64,000 nt of DNA from Flectonema sp. DT1601. Taxonomy: Eukaryota > Euglenozoa > Diplonemea > Diplonemida > Diplonemidae. The translations under genes were made by a program, and so were the position numbers. Shown piece after piece: positions 53,680 to 64,000 of the stretch (position 1 is its first letter; every line of letters starts with the position of its first letter). Location: NCBI GenBank assembly GCA_964019425.1, contig OZ025822.1, positions 310,001 to 374,000 on the forward strand. Reading direction: 5' to 3'. The notes below the pieces were generated by a model, which saw only the letters and a program-made list of their open reading frames with translations, did no database searches and was not told the DNA's origin.

Positions 53680-56281
53680 ATGCCTTTAGACCAGTCATTC
53701 ACGAAATTTCTTCAGGAGAAAAACCTGACTCGATCCGCACCCCTCGAGAAGTTAAAGGGATGCAAAATAGCAATTGATGCGCACAATTGGATGAAGGTGC
53801 TCACACCAAAGATCAATGAGCCTTACCAGGCGGTGATGGGAGGGGTGCCATTAACGATGGGGAAAGCTATCAAGGCAGAGTTAGAGAGATTCAAAGACGC
53901 CGGAATTGTTCCTATTTTTGTATTCAACGGACTTCCGATGATCTTAACACAGTCACCTGCACAGTTGGTACAAAATCCTTTCTTGTTAGAAATTTATGAA
54001 AAACGTGAAGCAGCCTGGCAAGCATACCATGAAGGAAAGGGTGGCTGCAAATCTCTTTTCGAAAATGCAGGAAGTACTATAACATCATCTGAGTTTCAGC
54101 ACAACTTAATTAGAATCCTTCGTGAGAATAAAGTTGAATTCTTTAAGGCACCGTACATGGCATGGGCGCAAATGGCTTACTGGTGTCAGCAAAAAGAGCG
54201 TTGTGTTCATCAGATCCAGGGACCTAACGAGTTGATTATGTTTGAGCATGTTGACGTTCTTCTGTTAGACTTTCATTTTGAAAGCACTCCTCCGGAGTTT
54301 GACTACTTAATTAAAAGTGAAATAAAAGACGCTCTTATGCATGATAGTATGCTTTCCCCAGCTGAGCCTGGTGCATGTACAGAATTGACTGATTCTCAGT
54401 TTTTGGACTGCTGCTTGTTGACTGGACTGAAGGGACAAATTAAGCATCCAAAGCACTTCAACCTGGTTCATTTTGTGAAAATTGCTCAAACTCTACAGAA
54501 ATTTGGAAATGCATGTGACTTTATTATGAGCAAGCCTCCTGTTGAGGGTGGCCCAACAAACAACCAGCTGGCTAAGAATCACATGAGAATCAGAGCTGTA
54601 ATTAGACACAGTGTTGTTTTCACTCTGGATGGACAGTGCCAACCTATCACTAGTACCTCAGCGAGAGAAAACAGAGAGAAGGAGAGAGTTCCGTGTAACT
54701 TATCAGATCTATGGGGACACAGGTTACCAAATATTTTGTACTTCTTTTTGTCTATCGGTGCTATCCAAACACAAGTTTTAATAAACGTTGTTCAAAACCA
54801 AATGATTGAAACTATTCCTCAAATGGACACAGACGACTACAGAGGTTTACTGCACAGGATACTACCTTTGAGAACACAAATTGCTCACCAGCTGATCCAC
54901 CAGTTGGGTGAAAGGGACGAAAAATACTTTATTAGAGGACCTATGACATGTTGGAGATGGTTTAACCAAGAGCAAACGCCAATTGCTCAGCCTCCTCCAA
55001 TTAAGTTGGATGAATGGGAAGTTTCCCACATGAATATTAGAAAGTTTAAAAAAGAAGATGGCTCCAGTGGAAAGCTTGACTTCTTCTTTGTTGTTAAACA
55101 CTTTAACCGTCACGCAATTCGCCAGAAGAGTTACGGAACTTTCGAGGAAGTTGTTTGTGCTATTCACTTGAAGGCTCTTGATCTTCTTGGGTACTTCACA
55201 CACGCAACCTCGGGGGCCCAGCAAACTGTATGCTCTTTTCATTATCTACTTAGACTTGTTGATATTATTTTAAATTATTTTTTGTTTTTATTTAGTCATC
55301 AATCAACAACTCAATACAGCCTGAACAAACTGAGCCTGCATCTGGGTTATCGATGTTTTCTGAGGCGTTGTTAAAAACTGAGGCATCGAGATTCAGTGAA
55401 TACAGTGTACTCTTAATCGAGTTGTTTAGAACTAAAGCCTTGACTTGTGATCACTTCACGTACATGAAACCTGACCCTCAGTCGTCGGAAAAGAGTGTAG
55501 ACCCTTGGGAGTCTGGACAGAGAGACTGTAAGCACTTTCCTGAATTGAAATTGCCACCGGTATACATGCAGATGCAGTCTGCTGAGGAAAAGCCAGTTCA
55601 AAAGAGATACGAGCAATGTTGTTTGTTGGTTAGCAGAATTCTCTCCTTGTTGCCGATGGAATTGAATGACTACCCTTGGTTTGATGAGGTCAGTAAGGAT
55701 CTCCTTGCCTTTAACACTATCGTGAAGGCTCTTCACAAAACTCTTAGAAACCTTATCGAAGTTGTGGCTGCGGTGTTGTTCCTTGACAGCCGTACTACTA
55801 TTGACCCATACCACTACCACGATCTTCCACAAACTCTTCCATTCGGACAAGAGTCAAATACAGCTATGGGAGTTGTTATTGATTACATTATGAGAAACGG
55901 TGAAGACTTTGGTAAGGAAGACATCAAAAATAGAGAGCAGCGACTGGCTCACTTGAAGGTATGTTTTTACGCTTTCAACTTATCTTATTTTATTATTATT
56001 ATTAAAAATTGGTTCTCTGTGTTACAAAATCTACAACACAACAGGATAAATTCCCTTGCTGCAAAAACTTGAAAGCTGATTTGGAAAAAGCATTTGATTT
56101 CTGGTTGACAGTTGGTAAGATTTTTGAGGAACTTAAGAAGGAACAGCAATGCGTTCAGCCGGCACTTGCTGAAGTGTTTCCAAATGCTGACATGATGTTT
56201 AGAATTAAGCTTCATCTCGTTATTGACTTGGGTGACAATAGAATCGAATCATGTCCTGATGATGAGGAAGAAAGTTCATAA
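53680..56281 (+). CDS. MKT1: Mkt1-like post-transcriptional regulator, three exons
   Basis: Exons 53680-55227, 55296-55958 and 56045-56281 join in phase 0 to give 815 residues. Yeast Mkt1 works with Pbp1 on mRNA stability and translation, and trypanosome MKT1 is an mRNA-bound regulator. The N-terminal XPG/PIN-like domain starts with KLKGCKIAIDAHNWM (about 24-38) and PIFVFNGLP; active FEN/XPG nucleases have Asp where this has Asn (FVFDG), as expected for the Mkt1 branch. Next come LLLDFHFESTPPEFDYL and LLTGLKGQI, then the Mkt1 N- and C-terminal domains. Introns of 68 and 86 bp have GTATGC...TTTAG and GTATGT...ACAACAG borders, and reading through either gives a Leu/Phe-rich insertion that the family lacks. 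The C-terminus is acidic (DDEEESS). It is the first plus-strand gene right of the island. Confidence 0.9.
55228..55295 (+). other. MKT1 intron 1
   Basis: Borders are ACT|GTATGC and TTTAG|TCATCA, 68 bp, phase 0. Splicing joins SGAQQT to SSINNSIQPEQTEPAS. Confidence 0.85.
55959..56044 (+). other. MKT1 intron 2
   Basis: Borders are AAG|GTATGT and ACACAACAG|GATAAA, 86 bp, phase 0. Confidence 0.85.
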
Positions 56282-57560
56282 AACCAACTTTGCTAACTTC
56301 CCTTGTTATTAGTTTGAATAAGCTGATCTACTTTGTTTTTTTTACACCAAGAGAATTAAAAGGTTTCAGTCCTCTGATAAACGATGAATGTCTGCCGGAA
56401 TGACAGCTTTTCGCGGGGGGGGACACACTTCTAATCCAGCTGAGTTTCTTTTGGGTCTCAATCTTTGTCTAAAAGAGCAAGAGAGGAGGGAAAAAAAATA
56501 AATGATAATAATTAAAAAAAAAAAATAGGAAGCACGCGTAACCCACCCCCCCCCAATCCGTTTTTTTTTTTTTTTTTTTGAATCCACCAAACTTAGTGTT
56601 TACAAGTTTATGTTTGCTTTTAGTAGGATGGATTTTGTTGATATCTCTTCTTGTGGTGAAGGAATAGCGAACTAGTGATTTCACTTTACGTCACTTTGGG
56701 TTAATTAAAATCCATCATGTTGGTTTTTTTTTTTTTTTTTTTTTTTCCTTTTCCCCCTCCCGAGAGATTGTTGTTCATTTGAGCTTTATTACTGCCGGGG
56801 GGGGAAAAAAGAAAAGAAACAGGAATGGACAATTCGTATCGCCAATAAAAAGTACGAGTGCGAAGTAGTCCAAATGCTACTTTTATCTGTTGCTGATTTG
56901 GCTTGTCATGTTCTGCCAACTTTTTTTTATTTATTTATTTAATTTTTTTTGCAGTTTATGTTTTGTGATATGTTGACTTTGTCGTGCCATTTTTTCCCCC
57001 CCTCCCTCTCTTCCCTTTTCATTCCCTACCTCCGTTGTTTGTACTAAGGCAATATACTGGTTTTGCTCTCATACAGCTTTCATAGGCTTATTTATTTTTG
57101 CCGGTTAATCGTCTTAGTGCTTTATGAAGATGGCATGTCGTTGTCAAGGCATTTTAATATTATTTCAACTTTAATGTGACCATGTAATTTAAAAAAAAGG
57201 ATTTTTTTTTTTTTTTTTTTTTAATTGCTTGTCAGCGAAAGAACGCTGATTTGAATAAAGTGGTGGAATGGAAAGATTTTTTTTTTTTTTTTTTTTTGAA
57301 TTATTTTTTAATTTTCCTTTTTTTAATTACAAATGCAACACGGTCTAAACATAAAACATTTCTTTTTAATTATTGACTTTTTTTCTTTCTTATTCTCTAA
57401 ATGCTTTATTCACTCGGTTGCGCACAAACAAAACAGAAGTGTGAGTGAAAAAAAAATGTGAAAGTTGCATCGATTTTTTTTTTATTTTTTTATTTTTTTA
57501 TGTTTGACTTTTTTTCTGAGTGCTTTACTATCACGTTTCGTCTAAGGAAAGACAAATAGG

Positions 57561-57594
<34 letters not shown>

Positions 57595-57908
57595 CTCTCT
57601 CAGCTTTTGTCGTTGGAGTTCGGCTTTCACCTTAATGTATTAGTTACTTTGTGTTTCCTTATTTCAGATTTGGTAACCCTAAAGGTAAATCTCGTATTAG
57701 ATTAACTAAAACTAAGTTTGTTTCCGTCATCTGCTCACAAAGTTGAGACTTTCCATTTACTACCTGTGTCGGTTATAAGATAAGTACCGACACAGGTACT
57801 GGCTGCATTGAGGGGACTTGCTTTTTTTTTTATTTGTTCTCTCTTTTCTTTTTTGCCGCTTAGAATGTGGCACCGCCACGAAAATAGTTTATCGCGGACG
57901 GCAGTCAG
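56282..57908. other. MKT1 3' region and cyclase leader
   Basis: Rich in A and T runs with no recognised gene up to about 57860. A perfect hairpin lies at 57761-57798 (listed separately). The last part (about 57860-57908) looks like a 5' UTR exon of the cyclase gene ending CAG|GTAAGA. It holds an upstream ATG at 57868 in a frame that, after splicing, stops shortly before the cyclase start. Confidence 0.5.
57761..57798. other. Perfect 13-bp stem-loop between MKT1 and the cyclase
   Basis: The arm TACCTGTGTCGGT, a 12-nt loop, and the exact reverse complement. It is GC-richer than its surroundings, so chance is unlikely. It could be an RNA processing signal, a small fold-back insertion or a protein-binding site. 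Confidence 0.8.
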
Positions 57909-58043
57909 GTAAGAAGAATGAAAGGTAGCAAAAGGAAAAAAAAAAAAAAAAAAAAAAAGAAAAAGGTAAAAAAGAAAACTTCGGCATTGTGAAGTAACAG
58001 ACCTGACGTACTGTTTTAGATTTTTTTCACTCTATTATTGCAG
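57909..58043 (+). other. Probable 5' UTR intron of the cyclase gene
   Basis: The donor is GTCAG|GTAAGAAG and the acceptor TTTTTTTCACTCTATTATTG-CAG|GTTTCC, 135 bp. Both match the coding introns in this window. It lies outside the coding frame, so protein conservation gives no support. Confidence 0.6.
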
Positions 58044-58142
58044 GTTTCCGTTTGAATTATCAATAAAAATGTCTCTCTCTCGGAATGGTTTCTTCTTTTG
58101 ATATTATCAAAATACCTCATTAACAGATCCCCCAGACACCAG

Positions 58143-61100
58143 ATGACTATCTCACTCAGAAGTATTGTAGTATTGTCGTCACTTATTGTGATAGGTACCA
58201 TGGTTGGATTGATCTCTATTGGAGCTGCTTCGTCAAGGGATGCTATTGATAAAGTTGTTACTTCTCTTACGAATGCTATTCAGATGGAAGCAGAAGAAAC
58301 GATAACGGGATTTTTAAAACAGCCATTCACAAGTTTAAGAACTGCTTTGCAATTTCAAAGAATGGGGATTTTCAACATGCAGCGATCTGATGCCAAAGAC
58401 ACAAAGTCCTGTTCTTATTGGATGTCTCGTATAATGGTTGCTGCTGGTGATTCACACACCGGTGGAGGAATCGTTTTTGCTAACCTCTACGGCCACTTTG
58501 CAACTGTACAAGAAAACTATCCAGATTCAACTAAGTGGTTGGTGTCTAGTGCTCCTCCATATTCACAAATTAAAGAAGGCGTTCCTTCATGGGAGATTCC
58601 TTGTAAGTATTTATCAAACTGTGACAACAGTACTGGTCATTGTTTTGATGTGAACAACCCAACCTGGGAAGATAATAATGGTGATGGGATACCTGACGTA
58701 CCGAAATGGGCATCTGGAGAAATGGAATATCTGAATGATGAGGTCTTTGAGGCTTATCAGACCACAACAAAACTTGATCCTCCGTGGGCTACTTGGGCTG
58801 CAGCACAGAATTTGGGTAGTCCATCTCGCTCAGAGTGTAGGGTTGGTACAACTGTACCAAAACAACCCTGTTCTGGAGCAGTTCACTGTCCAGAGTTTAA
58901 TAGGTCGTATTATGATGTTGATTCTGAAAACCACTTCGATTCTTACGAAGTCATAAAATCGATTTCTCATTACGATCCCCGTTCACGAACATGGTACGCA
59001 CTTGTCCATAATGCAACTGATGGAGAGATGCTTTTCTCTGAAATGTTCGTATGTCAAACAGCAGGAGTACCATGTTTATTAGCTGTCCTAGGCGCCTTCA
59101 GCTCTGTACCTGAAGTAAGTAGTGTTGTGAATGTTACAAATCACGATATTGGAGTAGTAAATGCTGTCGGTACTGTCACTGGATATCATCATCTGTTGGA
59201 TGAAACATACGCTCCAGTTGTTCAATTTAACAGGGGGAGTGACATTCTCACAGCTGTTGTCCCTTCATCGTCTGTAAGAATAATGACTGGTAAATGGGTT
59301 GATAAAGTGTTTGGGTCAGTCGCAGTCGCGTTCCTTGCACAGACGATTGGAACCCTTTTGAGAGGCATAACGGTTTCAAAAACAGGATCTTTGTTCGTGA
59401 CTGAAACAGGTGTAAATGCTTGGTTAGTAGGAACTGGATTCCCATGCAAAGCAAGCCTTTTCGAAGGCAAGGAATGCATAGTCAAAGTAGGTGGTCGTAG
59501 ATTTGGAGGCGAAAATTTCACTGCACCAGTTGTTCGAGTTTCTGCATTTGAAGACCATGCTGGTGAAGTACCAAAACGAATAACAACAAACTTATTTAAA
59601 CCCTACTACGATCCCGATACTGAAGAGTACATCGCCTCTCGAAGCCTCAGTTCTGTTCGTCAGATTGATACCGTCATATCATCGAATTGGGTAAAAGTAG
59701 TAAACTTAAAACCGAGTGAGATAACTGGAATCGATTGGTTGATATTTATTGTGATCCCACAGGATGACTTCTTGTCTGACATTATCAAAAAGGAACACTT
59801 AACTATAACACTTTTATGTATTTTAGCGGTTGTGTGTGTCGCATTGTTAGTGGCTGCTACGTACTATGCTTTTGTTATTCCCTTAAGTAGGATTAATAGA
59901 GATTTTACGTCCGCCTGTACGATGGATTTGGATAATATAAAACCGTCACCTGGTTCTACAATCAGAGAACTTGATCGCCTTATGTACGGATTTAATCGTC
60001 TTGTTGGTAATCTTCGCGGTTATCGTCCTTTCCTCCCACCGTCTCTCTTTGATGAACTCTTTGATGAGAAAGTTCCGGAAATTGCAATACCAGGTCTTCA
60101 CAAAGATACCCCTGTTGCTATAGTTTTCACGGATATTAAGAATTCTACCAAAATATGGGAAAGCTGTCCAGAAGGGATGAAAAAAGGTCTTCGCATTCAC
60201 GACATCGTCATACGAGATTGTATCCGAAGCTGGGGAGGGTATGCCAGAGTTTTATTTTTTTTTTCTCACTTATTATTATTATAATTCTAAAAATTTAAAA
60301 TAAAAAAATATCAGTTACGAAGTGAAAACTATAGGTGACGCATTTATGGTTGCATTTGAAACAGCATCTGGTGCTTGTAACTTTGCAGCTGCTGTTCAGG
60401 AGAACTTGAGCCAGTCGAACTGGCCAGAAGACTTAGTGGAGTGTGAATTCGCAAAGGAAGGGATCATGGTGAGGATTGGTGTTAATTTCGGAAATGTTGA
60501 AGCCTCAATAGATCAAGTAACATCACGATGTGATTACTTTGGACCAACAGTTAACCTAGCTGCCAGAGTTGAAGACGTTTGCGCTGTTGGGTTTGTTTGT
60601 GTCACAGGCAGTGTTATGGCAGAAGTTGAAGGTTGTGATCCAGATCTTCTTCGTGGACTGGAAATCTTCCCTTTGGGATTTCATAAACTAAAAGGATTAA
60701 AAGAAGAAACAGAATTGTCCCTCATGCTTCCAACTTCACTTTCTAAAAGAAAAGATACACTTACTAAATTTAATCCCCTAGCATGTGATCGGGACGCGTA
60801 CAGTTCTTACAAATCAACTTCTTCTCAACGATCATCCCATCGATCCGATACGAGTGAAAAAACTCGTGGAATTCATGTTTTTGCCCGGGCAACTTCTTTT
60901 AAAAGTGTCACGATATGCGGAATCGAACTGGAGTATGATGATGGGTTCGATATATCCAGCATGTCAAGTATTCTTCAGGATGTAATGCTTAGTTTAAATA
61001 GAAGTAACGGTACGATGATTACCATATTCTCAAACGTTGCGTTGGTTGGATGGAATATTTCAAAAACCTGTCATCATCATCTTGAGAACTCCTACAGTTT

Positions 61101-61449
61101 CGTTAGACATCTACATAGTCAAAACATCGAAGGAATTAGTGTTGGGATGGCATGCGGTATGGCACAGTATGGTGCGGTTGGCCATACGGATTTCAAATTC
61201 ATTAACGTGATTGGAAAAGTTGTCAATCTCGCTCATCAACTTTGCCTTGTTGCTCGGAGTCACGGCATCTTTTGTCTTCATGCCTCAGAAATCAATCACA
61301 CAGTGTCTATGTCCACTGATAAACGTCTTTGTCAAAAGGTAGCTCCGTTTGATGAGAACTGGAGTTCTGATAATATTAAAACATTTCAAGTCGTCTTGTC
61401 TGACGACAACGACGGCGATGAGTACGACTTGTACTTCGGTGGTTTATAA
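58143..61449 (+). CDS. Receptor-type adenylyl cyclase with dCache sensor and tandem cyclase domains
   Basis: Exons 58143-60238 and 60315-61449 (intron 76 bp; W-G-G-Y-E-V-K restored across it) give 1076 residues. The frame has an upstream in-frame stop and its first ATG at 58143 (MTISLRS). Order: TM1 (about 8-30); an extracellular dCache-type region with YDPRSRTWY; TM2 (LLCILAVVCVALLVAATYYA, about 560-580); a HAMP-like linker; then a class III cyclase domain. Catalytic residues are visible: FTDIKNST and GDAFM give the two metal-binding Asp; KT before GDAFM and CDYFG give the Lys/Asp pair typical of ATP use; VNLAARV gives the transition-state Asn and Arg. It likely makes cAMP in response to an external ligand. 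After about residue 880 a second, degenerate cyclase-like domain follows (GISVGMACGMAQYGAVGHTD and VVNLAHQL), lacking the metal Asp motif and the Arg. Trypanosomatid cyclases share FTDI..ST..W and EVKT.GD.FM. Confidence 0.9.
60239..60314 (+). other. Cyclase intron
   Basis: Borders are GGGAGG|GTATGC and AAATATCAG|TTACGA, 76 bp, phase 2. It splits the catalytic domain and its removal restores GGYEVKTIGDAFM. Confidence 0.9.
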
Positions 61450-61622
61450 AAAAAAAGAAAAAAAATTATTAAAAAAAAGTGTCTCGTATATACTTGCGAA
61501 CCAGGCATAGCATTATTGTTTTTGTTTCTATCGAATTATTCTCCCACACACATCCTTACCTATTGATTGCTTTTTTTGCACAAGTGTAGCGCCAAAAAAA
61601 AAAAAGACAAAAATAAATACTA

Positions 61623-62251
61623 TAACTATAAATAACATGGTGTATAAAAATTCTCAAAAAATGGCCAAATCCACCATCTTTATTACTGCAACTGGAAATA
61701 TTACTGCGCTGAATAATTACTGCGGGGAAATATTACTGCGCGGAAAAATTACTGCGGTTTTTTTGAGAAAAGATTAGTGCGGTTTTTTCCACTTGGTGGT
61801 AGAAAAAAATTTGGTTGCTTTTTTGCTGTGTAAGGCACCAGCAGAAAAATGCAGCTGGAGAAAAAATCACTTCTGAGCAGAAATATTAGTGCGGTGGAAA
61901 TATTACTGCGTGGAAAAATTAGTGCGGTTTTTTGCAGATTTGGAAATTAGTGCGGTTTTTTCCGCGCAGTAATATTTCCAGTTGCAGTATATCCAATTTC
62001 TTTTAGTACAATCATTCACAGAAAACACTTAGCAAAATTCGGATTCCAGATTTTTTTTTTTTTTAGACCTTTTTTTATAGCGTGAAAAATTTCATACTCA
62101 AAAACTACTATTTTACAGTCAAAATGTGTACTTTCATACTTTTTTAAAAATCCACCAAGTTTTTTTCCCGAGAATCCACCATCTTTTTTATATCCAAAGT
62201 TATTCTCCAAGTATACTCCAAATTTTTTATACACCATGTTATTTATAGTTA
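61623..62251. mobile_element. TIR element (TA-flanked) interrupted by a second MITE
   Basis: A 28-bp perfect inverted repeat, TAACTATAAATAACATGG plus TGTATAAAAA, bounds about 630 bp. If the outermost TA is the target duplication the element starts ACTATAAATAAC. The interior has repeated AATCCACCA[AT] blocks and no transposase. A different MITE is nested at 61686-61987. Confidence 0.75.
61686..61987. mobile_element. MITE with CTGCAACTGG termini, nested
   Basis: The ends are CTGCAACTGGAAATATTACT and its reverse complement, flanked by TA. The interior is made of GGAAATATTACTGCG and GGAAAAATTACTGCGG blocks in both orientations. The plan (CTG...GGAAATATT termini, repeated subterminal blocks, TA duplication) is the same as that of the MITE at 13492-13927, so both probably use related transposases. 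The flank AATCCACCATCTTT...TATATCCAA exists uninterrupted at about 62173-62196. Confidence 0.85.
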
Positions 62252-62990
62252 CAATAATTATTACGTACGAAAACATCTATTTAAAAAAGGCGTATTTTTT
62301 TTTTTTTTTGTACCGACGTAGTCGGAGAAGAAACTATTCAGATTGAAAACCGATTATTTCTTATGGTCATGATTTATTTTCCCCGTGCGACAGGATTTTG
62401 TCTGCGTTCAACGAAATATAAGGTTAATCTGAATGGTTTTTTTTTTGTTTCTTTTTGCGAGAATATTCGCACTTTCTTTTACAGTATTGAAAAATTCCAT
62501 TGTTTACACAATTGGGGTTCCCCCCCCCTTTTTTTTTTCTCTCTCTTGTTTTTTTTTTTCCCCTTTCTCCGCCCATCAAGTTACCTCCCTTGTAGTGACT
62601 TTAACGATAAGTTTTCTTGATTTGGTTCATCATTCACGTATTGCGTGGTGACTTACTTCTTTAAGCCAGCTTCACACCCTTCCCTTTATTATTATCAAGT
62701 TACCACTCATTGTATGTAGCTAAGTTACAAACATTCAACACGTATCATAACTGACAATTTCAGATATTTATTTCTTTTATAAATATATTAAAACATTTCA
62801 AATCCTCTTTTCTAAAATGAAAGCTTAATCTGTCTGTCTGTGTCTGTCTGTCTTTTTTTTTTTTTTTTTTTTTGTTTCAGTTTAACCTCATTACTTATTG
62901 TTGTATTACAGAGTTTTGTTACTGTTTCCTTACATTGTCAAAAAATAATAATTTTTTTCCTTATTCTTTGTGATGTTGTGCTTTTGTTGT
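62252..62990. other. Intergenic region
   Basis: T runs, a C run near 62521, and a CTGT microsatellite at about 62832-62852. TTGTATTACAG at about 62911 could be a splice acceptor. No gene recognised. Confidence 0.4.
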
Positions 62991-64000
62991 ATGACTGAAG
63001 TGTTGCTTATTTCTCGGGGAGAAGAAACTATAATTGATTTCTGTAAGCAACGAGTAAGACAACAGCGAGTGAATGTTAACAAATTATTTGCGGGAAACGG
63101 CAACAATAATCTCACGGTGAGTCAAAGCCTAGCAAAATGTCTGCCCCCCCCCCCCCCCCCCTTTCTATTTACGTTAATTGCAAAGTGTTTGCCTACACTA
63201 ACATTACCTTTGGTCACTGTATCTAAAACTAATGTTAAATTATTGTTATGTTGTTTATGTACCACAATATATTTGTATTTTACGTACAAAATCGAACAGC
63301 TAACCCTCTTCTTTCTGTGAAATATTTTACGTGTTTTCTTTTTTTTAATTTCTTTTTATACACAAAGTTTATTAAACAAGAAAACATTTATCATGGTGTT
63401 GTCAGCTGTTTTAAATCTCAATTTCTTGTTGGTGTTCACTTTTCGGGGTGGTTCATTTACTCTAAGATACCCCAGGTAGGTTCATAAACAAGGTTGGGTC
63501 TACTTACATTGCTATTGCCTTGTAGCTTTTGTCGGAGTTAACCCGAAGCGTATCGTGTAGTGTTATGAATTTCTTTATCAAATTATTCTTTATTCTGTCA
63601 CTTATTTTTTTCTTCTTTTTATAACAAAAAAACAAACTAACTCATTTCTGTATCTACTACTGTCCCACTCTTGGTTGAATTAATCTGATGTTTTCTGTGA
63701 TGTATTTTGTTGTCACATGAGAGAGAGAGTTCAACCTAGTAATGCTACTCACTGCATGCATAGTAGTGGTTCCTACCATTATCGTTGTATAGAATGTGTG
63801 TCTTGTTAACTGGGAATGAAAAGACAGGTGGAAAAGTCACCCTTGAAGCCCCATCACTAATGTTATTTTTGTGATTTTTTTAAAAAAAAAAAATTCATTT
63901 ATTTCTTTTTTAAAACTTTTTTATTATTATAGGTGTTGTTTAACATGGGTCACCGATCGCGTGTTTTTCATGAAACAATTACCTAACTGCAAACAGTAGA
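62991..64000 (+). CDS. Possible multi-exon gene, unrecognised, incomplete
   Basis: Candidate exons are: 62991-63116 (ATG; MTEVLLISRGEETIIDFC..., donor ACG|GTGAGT), 63368-63475 (FIKQENIYHGVVSCFKSQFL..., donor CAG|GTAGGT), one from 63526 (acceptor TTGTAG; LLSELTRS...), and possibly one from 63934 (acceptor TTATTATTATAG). The first three join in phase 0. I recognise no domain, the acceptor before exon 2 (CACAAAG) is weak, and intron 1 contains a 20-C run and a dispersed repeat. It may be chance. Confidence 0.25.
63211..63306 (+). repeat. Dispersed repeat, copy 2
   Basis: Partner of 10921-11015, at the other end of the window, outside the island. Similarity stops sharply at GCTAACC. Confidence 0.7.

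Overview
This is nuclear DNA of a eukaryote. At least three genes carry short spliceosomal GT-AG introns (68-86 bp inside coding regions), gaps are full of A or T homopolymers, and one segment is a piece of eukaryotic-type large-subunit rRNA. The lineage cannot be fixed from sequence alone. An Mkt1 protein, an adenylyl cyclase with trypanosomatid-like motifs, a ciliary-looking FTPxIN repeat protein, and two head-out gene blocks facing away from a repeat island would suit a flagellated protist, perhaps an excavate or euglenozoan. That assignment is a weak inference.

Left gene block (1-7.7 kb, all minus strand): a partial coiled-coil protein with FTPxIN-like motifs, a bacterial-type xanthine phosphoribosyltransferase, and a K-Cl cotransporter (SLC12A/KCC) whose true C-terminus lies in a small second exon. 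Right gene block (53.7-61.4 kb, plus strand): MKT1 in three exons, and a membrane adenylyl cyclase with a dCache sensor, one active cyclase domain and a second degenerate one. A low-confidence multi-exon candidate follows at the right edge.

Between them lies about 45 kb of repeats. From 8.8 to 13.9 kb is a patchwork of old fragments: a rearranged copy of an unknown coiled-coil ORF family, a piece of LSU rRNA, dispersed repeats, and a TA-flanked MITE with its related empty site 0.75 kb away. From 14 to 51.8 kb is an island made of a few modules used again and again: a ~30-bp minisatellite, a ~400-bp flank element (called E here), and a ~120-bp satellite in which each unit carries up to three small hairpins. 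A piggyBac transposon sits in a TTAA of the satellite. The segment 20.7-38.7 kb is an inverted triplication: two large palindromes abut exactly at 25743/25744, and both copies of the unknown ORF on the right are intact and apparently identical. The island ends at 51.8 kb against broken Polinton-like remnants.

The most unusual items are the nested palindromes, the hairpin satellite, the unknown coiled-coil ORF family, and the LSU rRNA piece that starts at the classic R2 target sequence.
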